A stretch of DNA of 64,000 nt from Carettochelys insculpta. Lineage: Eukaryota; Chordata; Testudines; Carettochelyidae. Location of the stretch: contig NC_134139.1 of NCBI RefSeq assembly GCF_033958435.1, forward strand, positions 204,583,501 through 204,647,500, given 5' to 3'. This document shows, piece by piece, positions 22,824-32,592 of the stretch (position 1 is the first letter of the stretch; every line of letters begins with the position of its first letter). Under the pieces are notes generated by a model. That model did not search any database, was not told where the DNA came from, and was given only the letters and a program-made list of their open reading frames with translations. Both the position numbers and the translations under genes were made by a program.

Positions 22824-23034
22824 TACAAAGCCAACATCCTGGCTCCAAAGACCCAACAATGTAACTTTGCCAGAGACAGCACATGAGAGACAAGCTCTTC
22901 TGGAAGGAAACTACGACATTAACATGTTATAAAATTGGGTTTTGAGGAGAGATGTGAAGGTAAAAAGGGACGATGTTTGATGTCCAGAATGTGGGAGGCT
23001 TTTCCACGTGTGGGAGAGGGGTAAGTATCGGAAG

Positions 23035-23160
23035 AAGAAGTATCAGAGGGTTAGTCTGGATCTGCAAAAGCAATGAGGGGTCCTGTGGCATCTTAAAGAC
23101 TGACAGAAATGTACGAGTATAAACTTTCGTGGGCAAAGACCCACTTAGTCAAAGGAGTTT
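23035..23160 (-). repeat. Penelope-like tail with degenerate hammerhead core
   Basis: The minus strand has a perfect stem II (GTGGG...CCCAC) followed by GAAA. The CTGANGA half is eroded to TGACTAA. The common tail (CAGTCTTTAAGATGCCACAGG, then CAGACTAACCCTCTGATACT) follows. Confidence 0.5.
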
Positions 23161-23752
23161 GACTGCACTGCCAGACTTGTGTCCACTGAGCTATGGAAGA
23201 CTGAAAGCAGCCAGGGAGACTTCCATCAGTGTGCAGCTTTGCTGGATATAAATACATTTATAATGAAAACCTCTGAGCTCCACCAGTGCCTCTTCTAATT
23301 GGTATCTGATTTTTTTTTCTGATGCTCTGCTCTCTTTTTGCAGGGGTTGTTTATTGACTGTGGCTGCAATGTAGCACTTGATTACATTAAAAGTTGCACT
23401 TTCTTGTGGTATTACAGTGCTAGGGAATGTGATCCCACTTACTAAAATGGCTGATTATGGAATATCCCTCTTGTTTAGGTAATACACAAACTTGAAAGTG
23501 TGGGGGGAGTTGTAAATCAGGATCCAGTTACTTTAGGGTCCTGGTGGTTACCTGCTCACTCAGTTTTTATTTTGGTTTATAAATTGCACATAAAATTCCT
23601 AATATTCGTTGTTTGTATTCCAACAATGCCTAGAGGGTCTGAGCTTATGTTCTTACCGTGAGCAGGACCGCACTGTGCTAGTCAATGAACAAACATATAG
23701 AGGAGAGAGTCTGTGCTCCACAGAGCTGACAGTCCTTGCAAATGAAGACTAA

Positions 23753-23900
23753 GGCCTGGTCTGCACCGAAAACTTGGGTCAAATTAGCCATGTTACTCAG
23801 TGGTGTGAACAATCAACACCCCAGAGGGACATAGTTAACCCACCACTGCCGCAGTAGAAGACACCATTAGGTTGATGGAATAGTTCTTTCATTAGGGTTG
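23753..23900. mobile_element. Harbinger-type MITE fragment
   Basis: GGCCTGGTCTGCACCGAAAACTTGGGTC followed by GTGTGAACAATCAACACCCC and GGTTGATGGAATAGTTCTTTC matches a GGCCTGGTCTACACTGAAA-type reptile MITE. The right terminus is missing. From 23900 to 24870 I see only a poly-A run (24375-24391). Confidence 0.55.
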
Positions 23901-24873
23901 CCAATTTTGGTTGGACATATCCCTGGAAGGTTGTCAATTCTTTCTTCATTGACCTAACTACCACTTGTCAAGGGCCTGGATTATCTACAGGAAGGGCAAA
24001 CCCTGTTCAGTCATAGCAAGTAGCTACACTGCAGTGTCTCCAAGACTGTAAACTATGCTTCTGTATCGTATCGTAGACAGACTCTTGGTGCTCCAAGAAG
24101 ATAATAAAATCTTAGTAGTTGTTCCACCAAGGCCAGAAGCAGCTGATCTCAGCATATCAAAATCCATACTGGAAACTTGCCAGAAGCCTGGCAATCCAAT
24201 TTACCAGAAATGTACATGTTAAATAGCAAATGAATGCATGTGTATCATTTTTGATAGACGAATACTGGCCTGTTGGCTGAGCTAGCCAATAAGAAAACCT
24301 TCAGAGAACCAGTTCCATCCATTCCTTACAATTAGGGGTAGAACTCAGGATGCATAAAATTAGAGATTGGAGGCAAAAAAAAAAAAAAAAAACCCCAACA
24401 ACCCAGATTTTAAATATGCAAGTGAAGTACAGTTTGCTTTTTGAAAAGATGCCTGCTTGCTTGGAAATTATGGCAACCAATGTGAAAGTATAAATTCACT
24501 ATAATCTGTTAAAATTATTAAGTATTAAGGAAAGTCAAACCACTGCTTCTGGTGGAAGTTGCTGGCAGCTGAGCAGCTGGACCAAGAGCTTGGTGAAGTG
24601 CCAAGCCAGCTTTCAACAGCAGTAGCCTCTTTTGCAGGTGCAGAGAGAATGTTGTCTTATTTCAGTTTATTCATGTAGCTCAATTCAGTGAGTAGTTCTG
24701 TCAAACTTGAGGAACCCTTTGGGAGTTGAGAAATATGGAAGCTTGTTTTTTTATTTTATTTTATTTTGTTTTTTACTTTTTCCAATTTATTTATAAAAAC
24801 TAGGTGAGAGAGCCACTGGTTTTAAAACCTTGAATGACATAATGAGAAACAATCACTTCAATTCACTGACTAT

Positions 24874-25350
24874 TGTCAAAGTTAGACTCAGACTCACAAT
24901 TTGTCAGACCACTCTGTTTTATTAGCAAAGCCGCTCTGCTAATACATTTAGAAGTGAGGCCCCCCCCCCCCGCCCCATTGGGGCTTGTGTCTCTTAATTT
25001 ATACAGTTTTTTGGAGAACAAGTTACAGACAAAAGAAGAAAAAGAGTTTAGTCACCACCCTTCGAGATCCCTGAGACCAGTCATGTATCTTCAATTACCT
25101 GCCACCCTTAACAATCTCCTTTAACAGCTTCCAGTTAACTTAACTAATTGCCCTTCACACCTTCCATTCTGATGCCTGCTTCTTAGACGTGCTGGCTCCA
25201 TCTTAATTGCTTCTCCATTCAAAAGCTAACTGTCCCTATGTGTGCTCCCTCAGATACTTTGTAACATGTTTTGGCATGCCCTCTCATATACAATGTATCC
25301 AGCATGTCCCCTTATACAACGTTATACTTATATAATGTTATACTTCCACA
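24874..25350 (-). repeat. Endogenous retrovirus 3' LTR
   Basis: On the minus strand it runs TGTGGAAG...CTTTGACA, a canonical TG...CA LTR. It has a TATA box (TATAAAT, plus positions 24997-25003) and an AATAAA polyadenylation signal (24918-24923), which places U3-R-U5 in minus orientation. By eye it differs from the LTR at 31372-31835 by about eight substitutions, several at CpG/TpG sites, and by indels in a C-rich run and a 3-base AAC. Flanking 4-mers are CTAT (left) and CAAT (right), an imperfect match to a 4-bp target duplication. Confidence 0.95.
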
Positions 25351-25362
25351 ATCCCCCCTTTT
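25351..25362 (-). promoter_or_regulatory. Retroviral polypurine tract
   Basis: The minus strand reads AAAAGGGGGGAT directly against the LTR's TG. This is the expected plus-strand-DNA primer of a retrovirus and confirms the element's orientation. Confidence 0.9.
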
Positions 25363-25411
25363 GGTCAAGGCTATGCCCATGACCAACGACTTACTGGATT
25401 CCATACATCAA

Positions 25412-26026
25412 TCATTCTTTTTCATTACTTTCACTGGTGACATTTAACAACATTAGATTAGCACTCTGGTTAGGGGTAACCTGATGGATGGTGTGTCTTG
25501 TGCAGTTTTGGATACAACAAGAAATCAATTGAAAACACACAAAGATTATTAGAATTCCAAATAGGATAGTCAGGATTCCTTGAAACAACCAGTTTCCCAG
25601 ACTAGAGAAATTGAATAAGTTACTTATCCATTTCCACAAGGAACTTGGTTCTTCGTGGGGAAAGTATGCAATTTGCTCCAGATGGCTAGCACGATTTATT
25701 ACCTCATTAGTATTATCAGGTATGTATACACAGCATTCTGTTCCAGTTAGAGCACAGGTCCCTCCTTTGGCTGCCAGTATTATATCTAATGCCCGACGGT
25801 TTTGGAGGGCCACTTGTCGGACCACTCCTGCTTCTTTGGCCAGAGCTTTTAAGCTCTCTCCTGTTTCATTGGCCATGATCTCAACCACCGCTCGTAACCT
25901 TAAAAGCCTTTTTGCATGGTGAATTACCCCACCTACTGGGATTAAAGAAATGCCAACAGCTTCTTCCCAAGTTAGGGGGCTTATGTTATCTACATACCAT
26001 TTAGCATCTGGCAAGTCCCTCCTTTT
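25412..26026 (-). pseudogene. env: ERV env, transmembrane (TM) part
   Basis: A 200-codon open frame, the best preserved part of env. It shows a hydrophobic fusion-peptide-like region near residues 19-31, a heptad-rich coil, the QNRRALD segment of the immunosuppressive-type domain (71-77), a CX6CC motif (C87, C94-C95), a membrane span at about 144-166 and a tail of about 34 residues. CX6CC marks gammaretrovirus-type TM that is disulphide-linked to SU. An in-frame TGA (26031-26029) separates it from SU within a short basic stretch at the SU/TM boundary. It is not an intact envelope gene. Confidence 0.9.
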
Positions 26027-26527
26027 TCACCTGAAATTACGGAGGCGATTTCGTGGGAGGGATTGAAGCACCCGGAATTGTGGGAAAAGCTGAGCAGGAT
26101 AACAGATACCTGACCAATTTACTGGTAACACAGTGTAAGCATTTTCCCCACAAACCCAATGATGTCCCATTAAAGCTGGGAAGGGTTGACTGCAACCCTT
26201 TGACATGTAAGAATTTATGAAGGAGGAATAGTATCCCCCAAAGGGCACAGGATGATTTTCACTGGGAGAAGAGGTAGCATTTACATGACATTTGTAGATG
26301 GTGCTGTTTTTCTCAGGGAGGCTGTAGGGGGAGCAAGAGATTGAATCTCTGGTTTGATCCCAGGTTGAGAGGAAGTTTATCTTTCCGTACCCGGTTCGCC
26401 ATTCTCCAACCTTGTTTGAATAGTCCCATACACCATGGGACGCGATGTATTGGAGACAGCTGCTCCTCCCTAGATTTAGCCCTGTCCCATTACACACCCA
26501 GCACCAGTGGCCCTTTCCTTTCACCAC
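26027..26527 (-). pseudogene. env: ERV env, surface (SU) part, C-terminal section
   Basis: A 166-codon frame, cysteine-rich, with several N-x-S/T glycosylation sites (NGTG is not one; NSTI and NATS are) and a CWVC motif near residue 9. A CXXC motif in SU pairs with CX6CC of TM in gammaretroviral envelopes. It is out of frame with the N-terminal section and ends in a TGA before TM. The plus-strand frame here is a shadow. Confidence 0.8.
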
Positions 26528-26570
26528 ACTTGTAAGTTTAGGAACCTATGTTTTTCCCAGCCCCCAAGTG

Positions 26571-26879
26571 TCATTTTTCCTTCCATGTCCTTTTAAGTGG
26601 ATAGGGTTCTCCAGCAAGCTCTGAGGAATTCAAAGGGATTGCCATGGTGGGGATACTAGCTTGTGAGTGAGCTGAGATGTGGCTGCAGACCCAGCAATTA
26701 GAAGTATTCAGGATCTGGGCTATCTTCACCTGTTGTTGGATGAAAGAATTGTCACTGTCACTCTGGATTCCCCAGACCCTCAAGACACAGTAGCTGAGGA
26801 TTAAGCTTCTCAAAGGACACATGTTGGAAGCAGGACCCTTTCTGGTTCCGACAACCCCTTTCGAGGGAACCGCAGTCAC
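26571..26879 (-). pseudogene. env: ERV env, SU N-terminal section
   Basis: A 102-codon frame starting 36 bases after the end of pol. A hydrophobic stretch at residues 21-37 may be the signal peptide, and a CWVC motif lies at 62-65. A frameshift and stops between 26571 and 26527 separate it from the rest of SU. The presence of two CWVC motifs across the two SU sections is unusual. Confidence 0.7.
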
Positions 26880-26915
26880 GGTTTTACGTCCACCAGGCAG
26901 CAGGCACTAGGCTCA

Positions 26916-27548
26916 CTACTGCTTCTTGTTTGTTGGGTCCTGCTGTCTGCTTACACTCTGCTTCTGGCAACCCTTACGAGAGCGCAGATTGTAAGGTATT
27001 GCAGGCTGTTCCTCTTTGTCTTCTGGGGTTGAAGCTGGTTCTGTGTGGTCTTGCAGAGGTGCTTGGTCCCCTGGAGGTGGCGCTGGCTTACACTGTGAGG
27101 CGTGGATCCATGCAGCGATGCTGGATAATTTCACTGCTGTCTGGGTGGTGAGCAGTACCTGGTATGGACCCTTCCACCGGGGTTCCAAGGCGTGCTTCCG
27201 GAGGTGGTGCCGCAGGTAGACCCAATCACCAGGCTCAAGAGTGTGACAGGCAGCAGAGGTGGGTTCCGTCGGCCAAGCTGCTCGCACCTGCGAATGGAAG
27301 GAGCTCACAGCTTGCATTAACCCTTTGCAGTACTGGAGGAGCATGCTGTGAGTTAGGTTTAGGTCTGGGACTGGGGTAATAGTAGCCATTGTTCGCATAG
27401 GGTGTCCCATGATGATTTCAAATGGACTCAATTTGTGTCTCTGGGATGGGGATGACCGAATTTCCATAAGGGCCAGTGGTAAAGCAGCTGGCCAGTTTAA
27501 CCCTGGGGAATTACAGATTTTTGCCAGCTTATTTTTAAGCACACCATT
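26916..27548 (-). pseudogene. pol: ERV pol, integrase C-terminal part
   Basis: Continues the pol frame after a TGA at 27551-27549. It includes SPFEIIMGHP, the LEPGDWVYLR box and a GPY/F-type motif (WKGPYQVLL, near residues 123-131). The GPY/F module is typical of integrases of gammaretroviruses and related LTR elements. A polar, proline-rich tail follows to the stop at 26916. Confidence 0.88.
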
Positions 27549-28982
27549 TCACCTTTCAACTGCCCCTGCACTCTGTGGATGGTAGGGGCAGTGCAACAGG
27601 TGGGTGACATGTAATACCTGGTTTAGATGTTGAACAATTTTTCCAGTAAAATGTGTTCCCCGGTCACTAGACAAAGTGGCAGGAATTCCCTTGGTAGGGA
27701 TAATGTGGTTTAACAGACATTTTGCAACAGACAATGAATCAGCTTTGCGACAGGGAGAGGCTTCAATCCAACCCGAAAATAGACATATTATAACTAAAAT
27801 GAATTCATATTTCTGACACTTTGGTATTTGTACAAAATCAAGTTGCCAGTGTAGGAAAGGTGCTTGAGGCAAACCCTGGAACCCTTGTGTTACTTTTACA
27901 GATTTGCCTACATTGTGGCTTTGACAAGTAACACAAGCGGCACAGTGGTGGGTTGCAAAGGAGCTGAAATGGGGAACCCACCACCCCGCCTTACTCATAG
28001 CAGAGACCATCCCCTCCTTGCCGACATGCGAAACACCATGTAGCAGGGCGGCTAGAGACGGGTAGACTGAGAGGGGGGCTACAAAGGTACCGGTGGGCAA
28101 TCGCCAAAGGGAATCAGAATGCAAAGAGCAACCCAAAGCACTCCAGGAGTCTTTCTCTGTTTCTGGGGCAGAATCCTGGAGCTGATCGAGATGAGACAGG
28201 GATGGTGGCGTTACAGAGACAGAGAGGGGACCAAGAAACGCTTCTGGTGAAGGTTTTATAGTGGCGGCATGTTTTGCAGCAGCATCAGCAAGTGCATTAC
28301 CTTTTGCCACCTCGGTGTCTGCTGCTGAGTGGCCAGTACACTTAACAATTGCCAAGGCAGACGGTAATAAAACTGCATACAGGAGGGCGGCAATGTAGGG
28401 GCCATTCTTGATAGGGGTACCAGTAGAGGTAAGAAAACCTCGAGCCTGCCAGAGGGTGCCAAAGTCGTGCACAACCCCAAAGGCATACCGAGAATCAGTA
28501 AAAATAGTGGCAGAGAGCCCCTCGGCTAGAAAGCAGGCACGGGTTAGGGCAATCAGTTCAGCCACCTGGGCAGAGGTCACAGAGGGTAAAGGCGCAGCTT
28601 CTATGGTTTCAGAGAGAGAGACCACAGCGTACCCTGCAAGAAGGTGGCCTTGGTCATTTCTATAACAGGACCCATCAGTGAATAATACCAAGTCAGAGTT
28701 AGGGAGAGGTACATCTGAAAGGTCGGAGTGCGGGACAGTGATAGCAGAGACAGTTGCAAGGCAGTCATGGGGTTCACCATCACTAGGTAAAGGAAGGAGG
28801 GTAGCAGGGTTTAACCGGGAGCAGCGCTTAATAGTGATATGTGAGGCTGAAAGCAGCAAAAGTTCATACCTAGTGAGGCGAGCCGAGGAGAGGTGAGCAG
28901 TGTTGCGTTGCAGAAGGAGAGTTTCCACAGAATGGGGAACCATGAGATTGAGAGGAGAGCAGAGGACAAGGGACTCAGACAT
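27549..28982 (-). pseudogene. pol: ERV pol, RNase H and integrase core
   Basis: The longest open frame in the window (477 codons). RNase H acidic residues are D103 (FTDGS), E142 (AELIAL), D163 (TDSRYAF) and D233 (GNALADAAA). The integrase zinc finger has H315, H319, C350 and C353, and the DDE triad is D382, D440 (SSDRGTHF) and E476. All catalytic residues are therefore present. It ends in TGA just after the triad glutamate, and its upstream part is in another frame from about 29030. Minus strand, between reverse transcriptase and env. Confidence 0.95.
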
Positions 28983-29313
28983 CTCGACCAGGCGCGCTGC
29001 AGCAGCTACAGCGCGTAGGCAAGGGGGTAAACCCTGGGCTTACAGGGTCCAAGGTTGCAGAGAAATAAGCCACCGGGCGATTTCTGTCACCGTGCTCCTG
29101 AGTAAGAACCCCAAGGGCACAAGCAGATTGTTCGTGACAGAAAAGGGTAAAAGGCTTGTCATAGTTAGGTAACCCTAAGGCAGGGGCAGAGGCTAAATTC
29201 TGCTTAAGGGAGATGAAAGCAGCATTTGCTTCAAGTGGCCATGGCATGGGGTTAAGTACAGAGGATCGAGTGAGTTTTTGGAGTGGTTTAGCCAGAGAAG
29301 CATATTGGGGAAT
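28983..29313 (-). pseudogene. pol: ERV pol, RT connection segment
   Basis: Starts after an in-frame TGA (29316-29314) and contains WPLEANAAFISLKQNL and a PVAYFSATLDPV box, the connection between reverse transcriptase and RNase H. A single-base frameshift near 29030 moves the reading frame into that of the RNase H/integrase frame (28982-27549). Confidence 0.85.
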
Positions 29314-29586
29314 TCATTGCCTACAGAACCCTGTCATGCCTAAGAATTTTCTGACCTGGCGTGGAGAGCAAGGCTGGGGAAAGCTAAGGATGGCTTGTAC
29401 CCGGGCTGGAGAGAGTGTACGGGAGCCCTGGGAGAGAAGGAAGCCTAGGTATGTGACAGAGGTTTGGCAGAGCTGCAATTTTGTGCGAGAAGCCTTATGA
29501 CCCTTGTTTGCTAAAGCTGTGAGAAGTGTTTGTGAATCAGTTTGAGGCAGATAGAGAGGGGGAGCACAGGAGTAAGTCGTCCACAT
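29314..29586 (-). pseudogene. pol: ERV pol, RT thumb segment
   Basis: Contains KLQLCQTSVTYLGFLLSQG and RKFLGMTGFCRQ, the end of the retroviral reverse transcriptase palm/thumb. It is in a different frame from the YVDD-bearing segment because of a frameshift near 29560, and it ends at a TGA. Confidence 0.88.
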
Positions 29587-29971
29587 ATTGGATCAGTGTG
29601 GATCCTGATGGGAAAACCAGATCAGCGAGATCCCTGGCTAGGGCTTGAGAAAAATAGGATGGACTCTCTGTATACCCCTGGGGAAGGGTAGTCCATGTAT
29701 ATTGCTGACCCTTGTAGGAGAAGGCAAAGAGATACTGGGATTCAGAGTGAACTGGGACAGAGAAGAAAGCGGAGCACAAATCTACAACAGTAAAGTGGGT
29801 TGCATTTGGAGGAATAGACGCTAGTATTGTAGCGGGGTTAGGGACCACTGGAAAAGAAGGTATGACAATACGGTTAATAGCTCGAAGGTCTTGAACAAAT
29901 TGCCACGATTTGCCATCAGCCTTTTGAACTGGGAGGATAGGGGTGTTTACAGGGGCTGGAACAAGGGACAA
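29537..29971 (-). pseudogene. pol: ERV pol, reverse transcriptase palm with YVDD
   Basis: Contains VQDLRAINR, VVDLCSAFFSVPV (catalytic D64), LPQGYTESP and QYVDDLLL (YVDD at 129-132), the conserved retroviral reverse transcriptase boxes in order. YVDD with LPQG is characteristic of gammaretrovirus-like pol. Frame breaks occur at both ends (about 29950 and 29560), so no full-length enzyme can be read. Confidence 0.95.
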
Positions 29972-30320
29972 TAATTCCTTGTTCTTTTAATGCGGATATA
30001 ACCGCAGCAATCCCAGCCTCTGCCTCAGGATTCAAAGGATACTGAGACAGGCGAGGCAGAGGTTTGGAACTGTCTACAGTAATCCGAACTGGGTCAGTAT
30101 TTAATCGGCCCACTTCAGATGGGTGAGATGGCCATAGGGAGGAAGGAACCTGAGAGATTAGGTGCTCTAGGGACGGAGTTAAGGGACAGCAAGGGACCGG
30201 AGTGGAGAGGGAAGTTTCAGAGAGCAGGGAGGCTACAGAATCACATAAGGAAGACTCAGGGATTTGCAGATAGACACCATCTGGGGAGCAGTAAATAGAA
30301 CAGCCAAGTTTGCATAGCAA
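29950..30320 (-). pseudogene. pol: ERV pol, protease end and RT fingers
   Basis: Starts in the protease LLGRDLLCKLG segment (the second conserved box of retroviral proteases), then the spacer, then RLSQYPLNPEAEAGI and VISALKEQGII, the RT fingers entry. It is out of frame with the DTGA segment upstream and with the palm segment downstream. Confidence 0.85.
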
Positions 30321-30550
30321 GTCCCGTCCCAGAAGGTTTGCGGGGTGGAATCAGAGAGGAGGAATGCATGTTCCTCAGAGAGGGGACCGACGTGAATAGA
30401 CAAAGGTTTTGAGAGGGGAAAAGAGGTAGGGATCCCTGTAATGCCAACAGCAGACACAGATTTTCTAGATCGGGGAACCACAGGCAAGTCAGTGGTGCGG
30501 ATTGTAGAAAGAGAAGCTCCAGTATCAACAAGGAAAGGGAGAGAGATCAT
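30320..30550 (-). pseudogene. pro: ERV protease, active-site part
   Basis: FLVDTGASLSTI carries the aspartyl protease DTG triad (D9-G11 of the frame), followed by a flap-like VGITGIPTSFPLS. A frameshift upstream of about 30330 separates it from LLGRDLL. The protease follows the nucleocapsid, as in gag-pro-pol order. Confidence 0.9.
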
Positions 30551-30713
30551 TTACAGTCAGGACACATTCTCCAGTAGGGGACAGAGGTAATAAGGGAGCT
30601 AAAACTTTCTGAGGTTCCCCAGCATCCCGTCATTGTTGGGGTGAAAAATAGGGTTGGGGATCAGCTGGAGGAACAAGCGGAGGGTTCACTTGATTTCCCA
30701 TACGATTATTAGG

Positions 30714-30968
30714 TCATCTTGGACACTCTCTTTTCCAGTGTCCAGGCTGTTTACAGTAGTTACAAACCCCAGTTAATCCAGCCCCCCGCCCCCTTCCGCG
30801 ACCCCGTCCCTGTCCCCGGTGTGGTCTGCTTAGCCCTGAATAATGCTGTATCTGCAGAGCCATTAGCTTTTGGGAGGACTGTTCCTCCTTTCCTTTTAAA
30901 GTGCGGTGGCAATGCTCTGCTACTGCCAGCAATTTGTCCATGGTTTCAGTCTCCCATCCCACACTTAT
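30714..30968 (-). pseudogene. gag: ERV gag, nucleocapsid with one zinc knuckle
   Basis: Same frame as the capsid segment, from which it is parted by a TGA (30971-30969). It holds a charged helix (WETETMDKLLAVAEHCHRTL), an RG-repeat stretch (GQGRGRGRGRGAG) and a single CX2CX4HX4C zinc knuckle (CNYCKQPGHWKREC). One knuckle is typical of gammaretroviral nucleocapsid. The run of RG dipeptides just before the knuckle is unusually regular. Confidence 0.92.
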
Positions 30969-31345
30969 TCATTTTAACATGCTGCCTGTGGCAGGGAGAA
31001 GACCATCAACAAATGCATGTGCCAAGGCCCCCTGCCCATTTACATCGGGCTCTTGTATTCCTGAAAGTTGCAGGAAAATATCAGTTAGCTGGGACCTATA
31101 GTCGCCTGGGCTTTCTCCGTGCCCTTGCTTACAGCAACGTATTGCTGTCCAGTTTGTTTTAGGAGACCACACTTTGAGAATGGCTTGATGCAGGTGCTTC
31201 CAAAGAGCCATACACCGGTCTCTGTACGCCGAATCTGGGCCAGTACTTTTTATGGTTGAGTGGCGTACCTCAGCTGGCCAGTCTGCGGCAGCCAACCATT
31301 TTTCATAATAACTGGCAGGAGCTAACAATTTACACAGTTGGAGGA
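30969..31345 (-). pseudogene. gag: ERV gag, C-terminal capsid remnant
   Basis: The open frame contains SAYRDRCMALWKHLHQAIL and GHGESPGDYRSQLTDIF, resembling the C-terminal half of a gammaretroviral capsid. Matrix and the N-terminal capsid are absent: the frame runs back almost into the primer binding site, so about 1 kb of leader and gag has been lost. Ends at TGA 30971-30969. Confidence 0.85.
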
Positions 31346-31350
31346 GATCT

Positions 31351-31368
31351 GTCTCAGTGGGACCTCCA
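31351..31368 (-). promoter_or_regulatory. Primer binding site, tRNA-Gln type
   Basis: Minus strand TGGAGGTCCCACTGAGAC lies three bases inside the 5' LTR. It is complementary, apart from two mismatches by eye, to the 3' end of vertebrate tRNA-Gln(TTG) including CCA. That is the normal place and polarity of a retroviral primer site. The same bases also read in frame with the gag remnant. Confidence 0.75.
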
Positions 31369-31371
31369 AAT

Positions 31372-31835
31372 TGTCAAAGTTAGACTCAGACTCACAATTT
31401 GTCAGACCACTCTGTTTTATTAGCAAAGCCGCTTTGCTAACACATTTAGAAGTGAGCCCCCCCGAGTGGGGCTTGTGTCTCTTAATTTATACAGTTTTTT
31501 GGAGAACAAGTTACAGACAAAAGAAGAAAAAGAGTTTAGTCACCACCCTTCGAGATCCCTGAGACCAGTCACGTATCTTCAATTACCTGCCACCCTTAAT
31601 CTCCTTTAACAGCTTCCAGTTAACTTAACTAATTGCCCTTCACACCTTCCATTCTGATGCCTGCTTCTTAGACGCGCTGGCTCCATCTTAATTGCTTCTC
31701 CATTCAAAAGCTAACTGTCCCTACGTGTGCTCCCTCAGATACTTTGTAACATGTTTTGTCATGCCCTCTCATATACAATGTATCCAGCATGTCCCATTAT
31801 ACAACGTTATACTTATACAATGTTATACTTCCACA
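31372..31835 (-). repeat. Endogenous retrovirus 5' LTR
   Basis: Second copy of the LTR (TG...CA on the minus strand), about 464 bp, with TATA box (TATAAAT, 31485-31491) and AATAAA (31416-31421). Being upstream in the minus orientation it would drive the provirus. It keeps more CpG dinucleotides than the partner LTR (for example ACGTATC, ACGCGC and CTACGTG where the other has TG). Confidence 0.95.
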
Positions 31836-32404
31836 CAATAGATAAAACTTTCTTTGTTTAATAAATCAGTTAATTTGAAATACCATTTTTAAACTTTTTT
31901 CCTTATGTACCCGACATATTTAAGGTATTTTATTTAACTATTAAAATGCATTTTTGTGCATTTTGAACTGAATTCCAATTGCTGTCCAAATACATCTTGA
32001 TTTAAAGTAAAAAGTTGATCATCCTTTAGAAAATAAATGCATCATTCACTGTTTTCTGTGCCCCTCACTCAGCTGGTTTCTTGCTTGCTAGGTGCTAATC
32101 TAACTCTAAAATACAAAATAAGACATTTAACTACCTCCAAGCCAAAAATAACTTTTCCATGATTAAAAATGAATATGTTTATTTACAAAACTTACCTAGT
32201 AACAGTAAATACCAATTTATGGTGTTCAAAAGTAATGAAACTTCATGAGATGAAGACTGATGCACATTTCAAGTAACTTTTGGCATTCAAGAGCTTATTC
32301 CAAGAAGAAATGAATACTTGCAACTTCCATTAAAATTCAAGACTGATCCGGGACAAGCCTGTAGTGTAGATCAAGATATTGCTAACATTAAAACCAGTTT
32401 CAAA

Positions 32405-32592
32405 GGGGTAGTATCCGCAAAAATAACGAGAAGTCCTGTGGCACCTTATAGACTAACAATTTTTTTGGAGCCTAAGCTTTTGTGGGCAAAGGCCACGACT
32501 GCATGCATCTGGCGAAGTGGGTCTTTGCCTACAGAAGCTTATGCTCCAAAAAAACCTGTTAGTCTATAAGGTAGCACAGGGCTTCTTATTGC
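32405..32592. repeat. Palindromic Penelope-like repeat
   Basis: Left arm (GTCCTGTGGCACCTTATAGA, TTGGAGCCTAAGCTTTTGTG) and right arm (its complement, ending TAAGGTAGCACAGGGCTTC) meet at GCATGCATC near 32500. Each strand carries a worn hammerhead-like core (CTGGCGA and an eroded GAAA on plus). Such head-to-head units fit Penelope-like terminal structures. Around it, 31840-32840 shows no gene. Confidence 0.6.

Larger units (their letters stand above)
24874..31835 (-). mobile_element. Class I endogenous retrovirus provirus, defective
   Basis: Order on the minus strand: LTR, tRNA-Gln primer site, truncated gag, pro, pol, env, polypurine tract, LTR, in about 6.96 kb. Evidence for gammaretrovirus-like class I: YVDD reverse transcriptase, single zinc knuckle, GPY/F integrase, CXXC in SU and CX6CC in TM. 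Breaks: deletion of leader and 5' gag; TGA codons in gag, RT, integrase and at SU/TM; frameshifts near 30330, 29950, 29560, 29030 and 26550. Low LTR divergence marks it as one of the youngest large insertions here. I cannot place it in a named family. Confidence 0.93.

Noticed and set aside
25611..25922. Plus-strand frames across the retrovirus (also 26341, 27164, 28408, 28900, 30719)
   Set aside because: Shadows of pol and env, which are clearly on the minus strand.
24868..31840. Exact target-site duplication for the provirus
   Set aside because: Flanks CTAT and CAAT agree at three of four bases only; not reported as a firm duplication.
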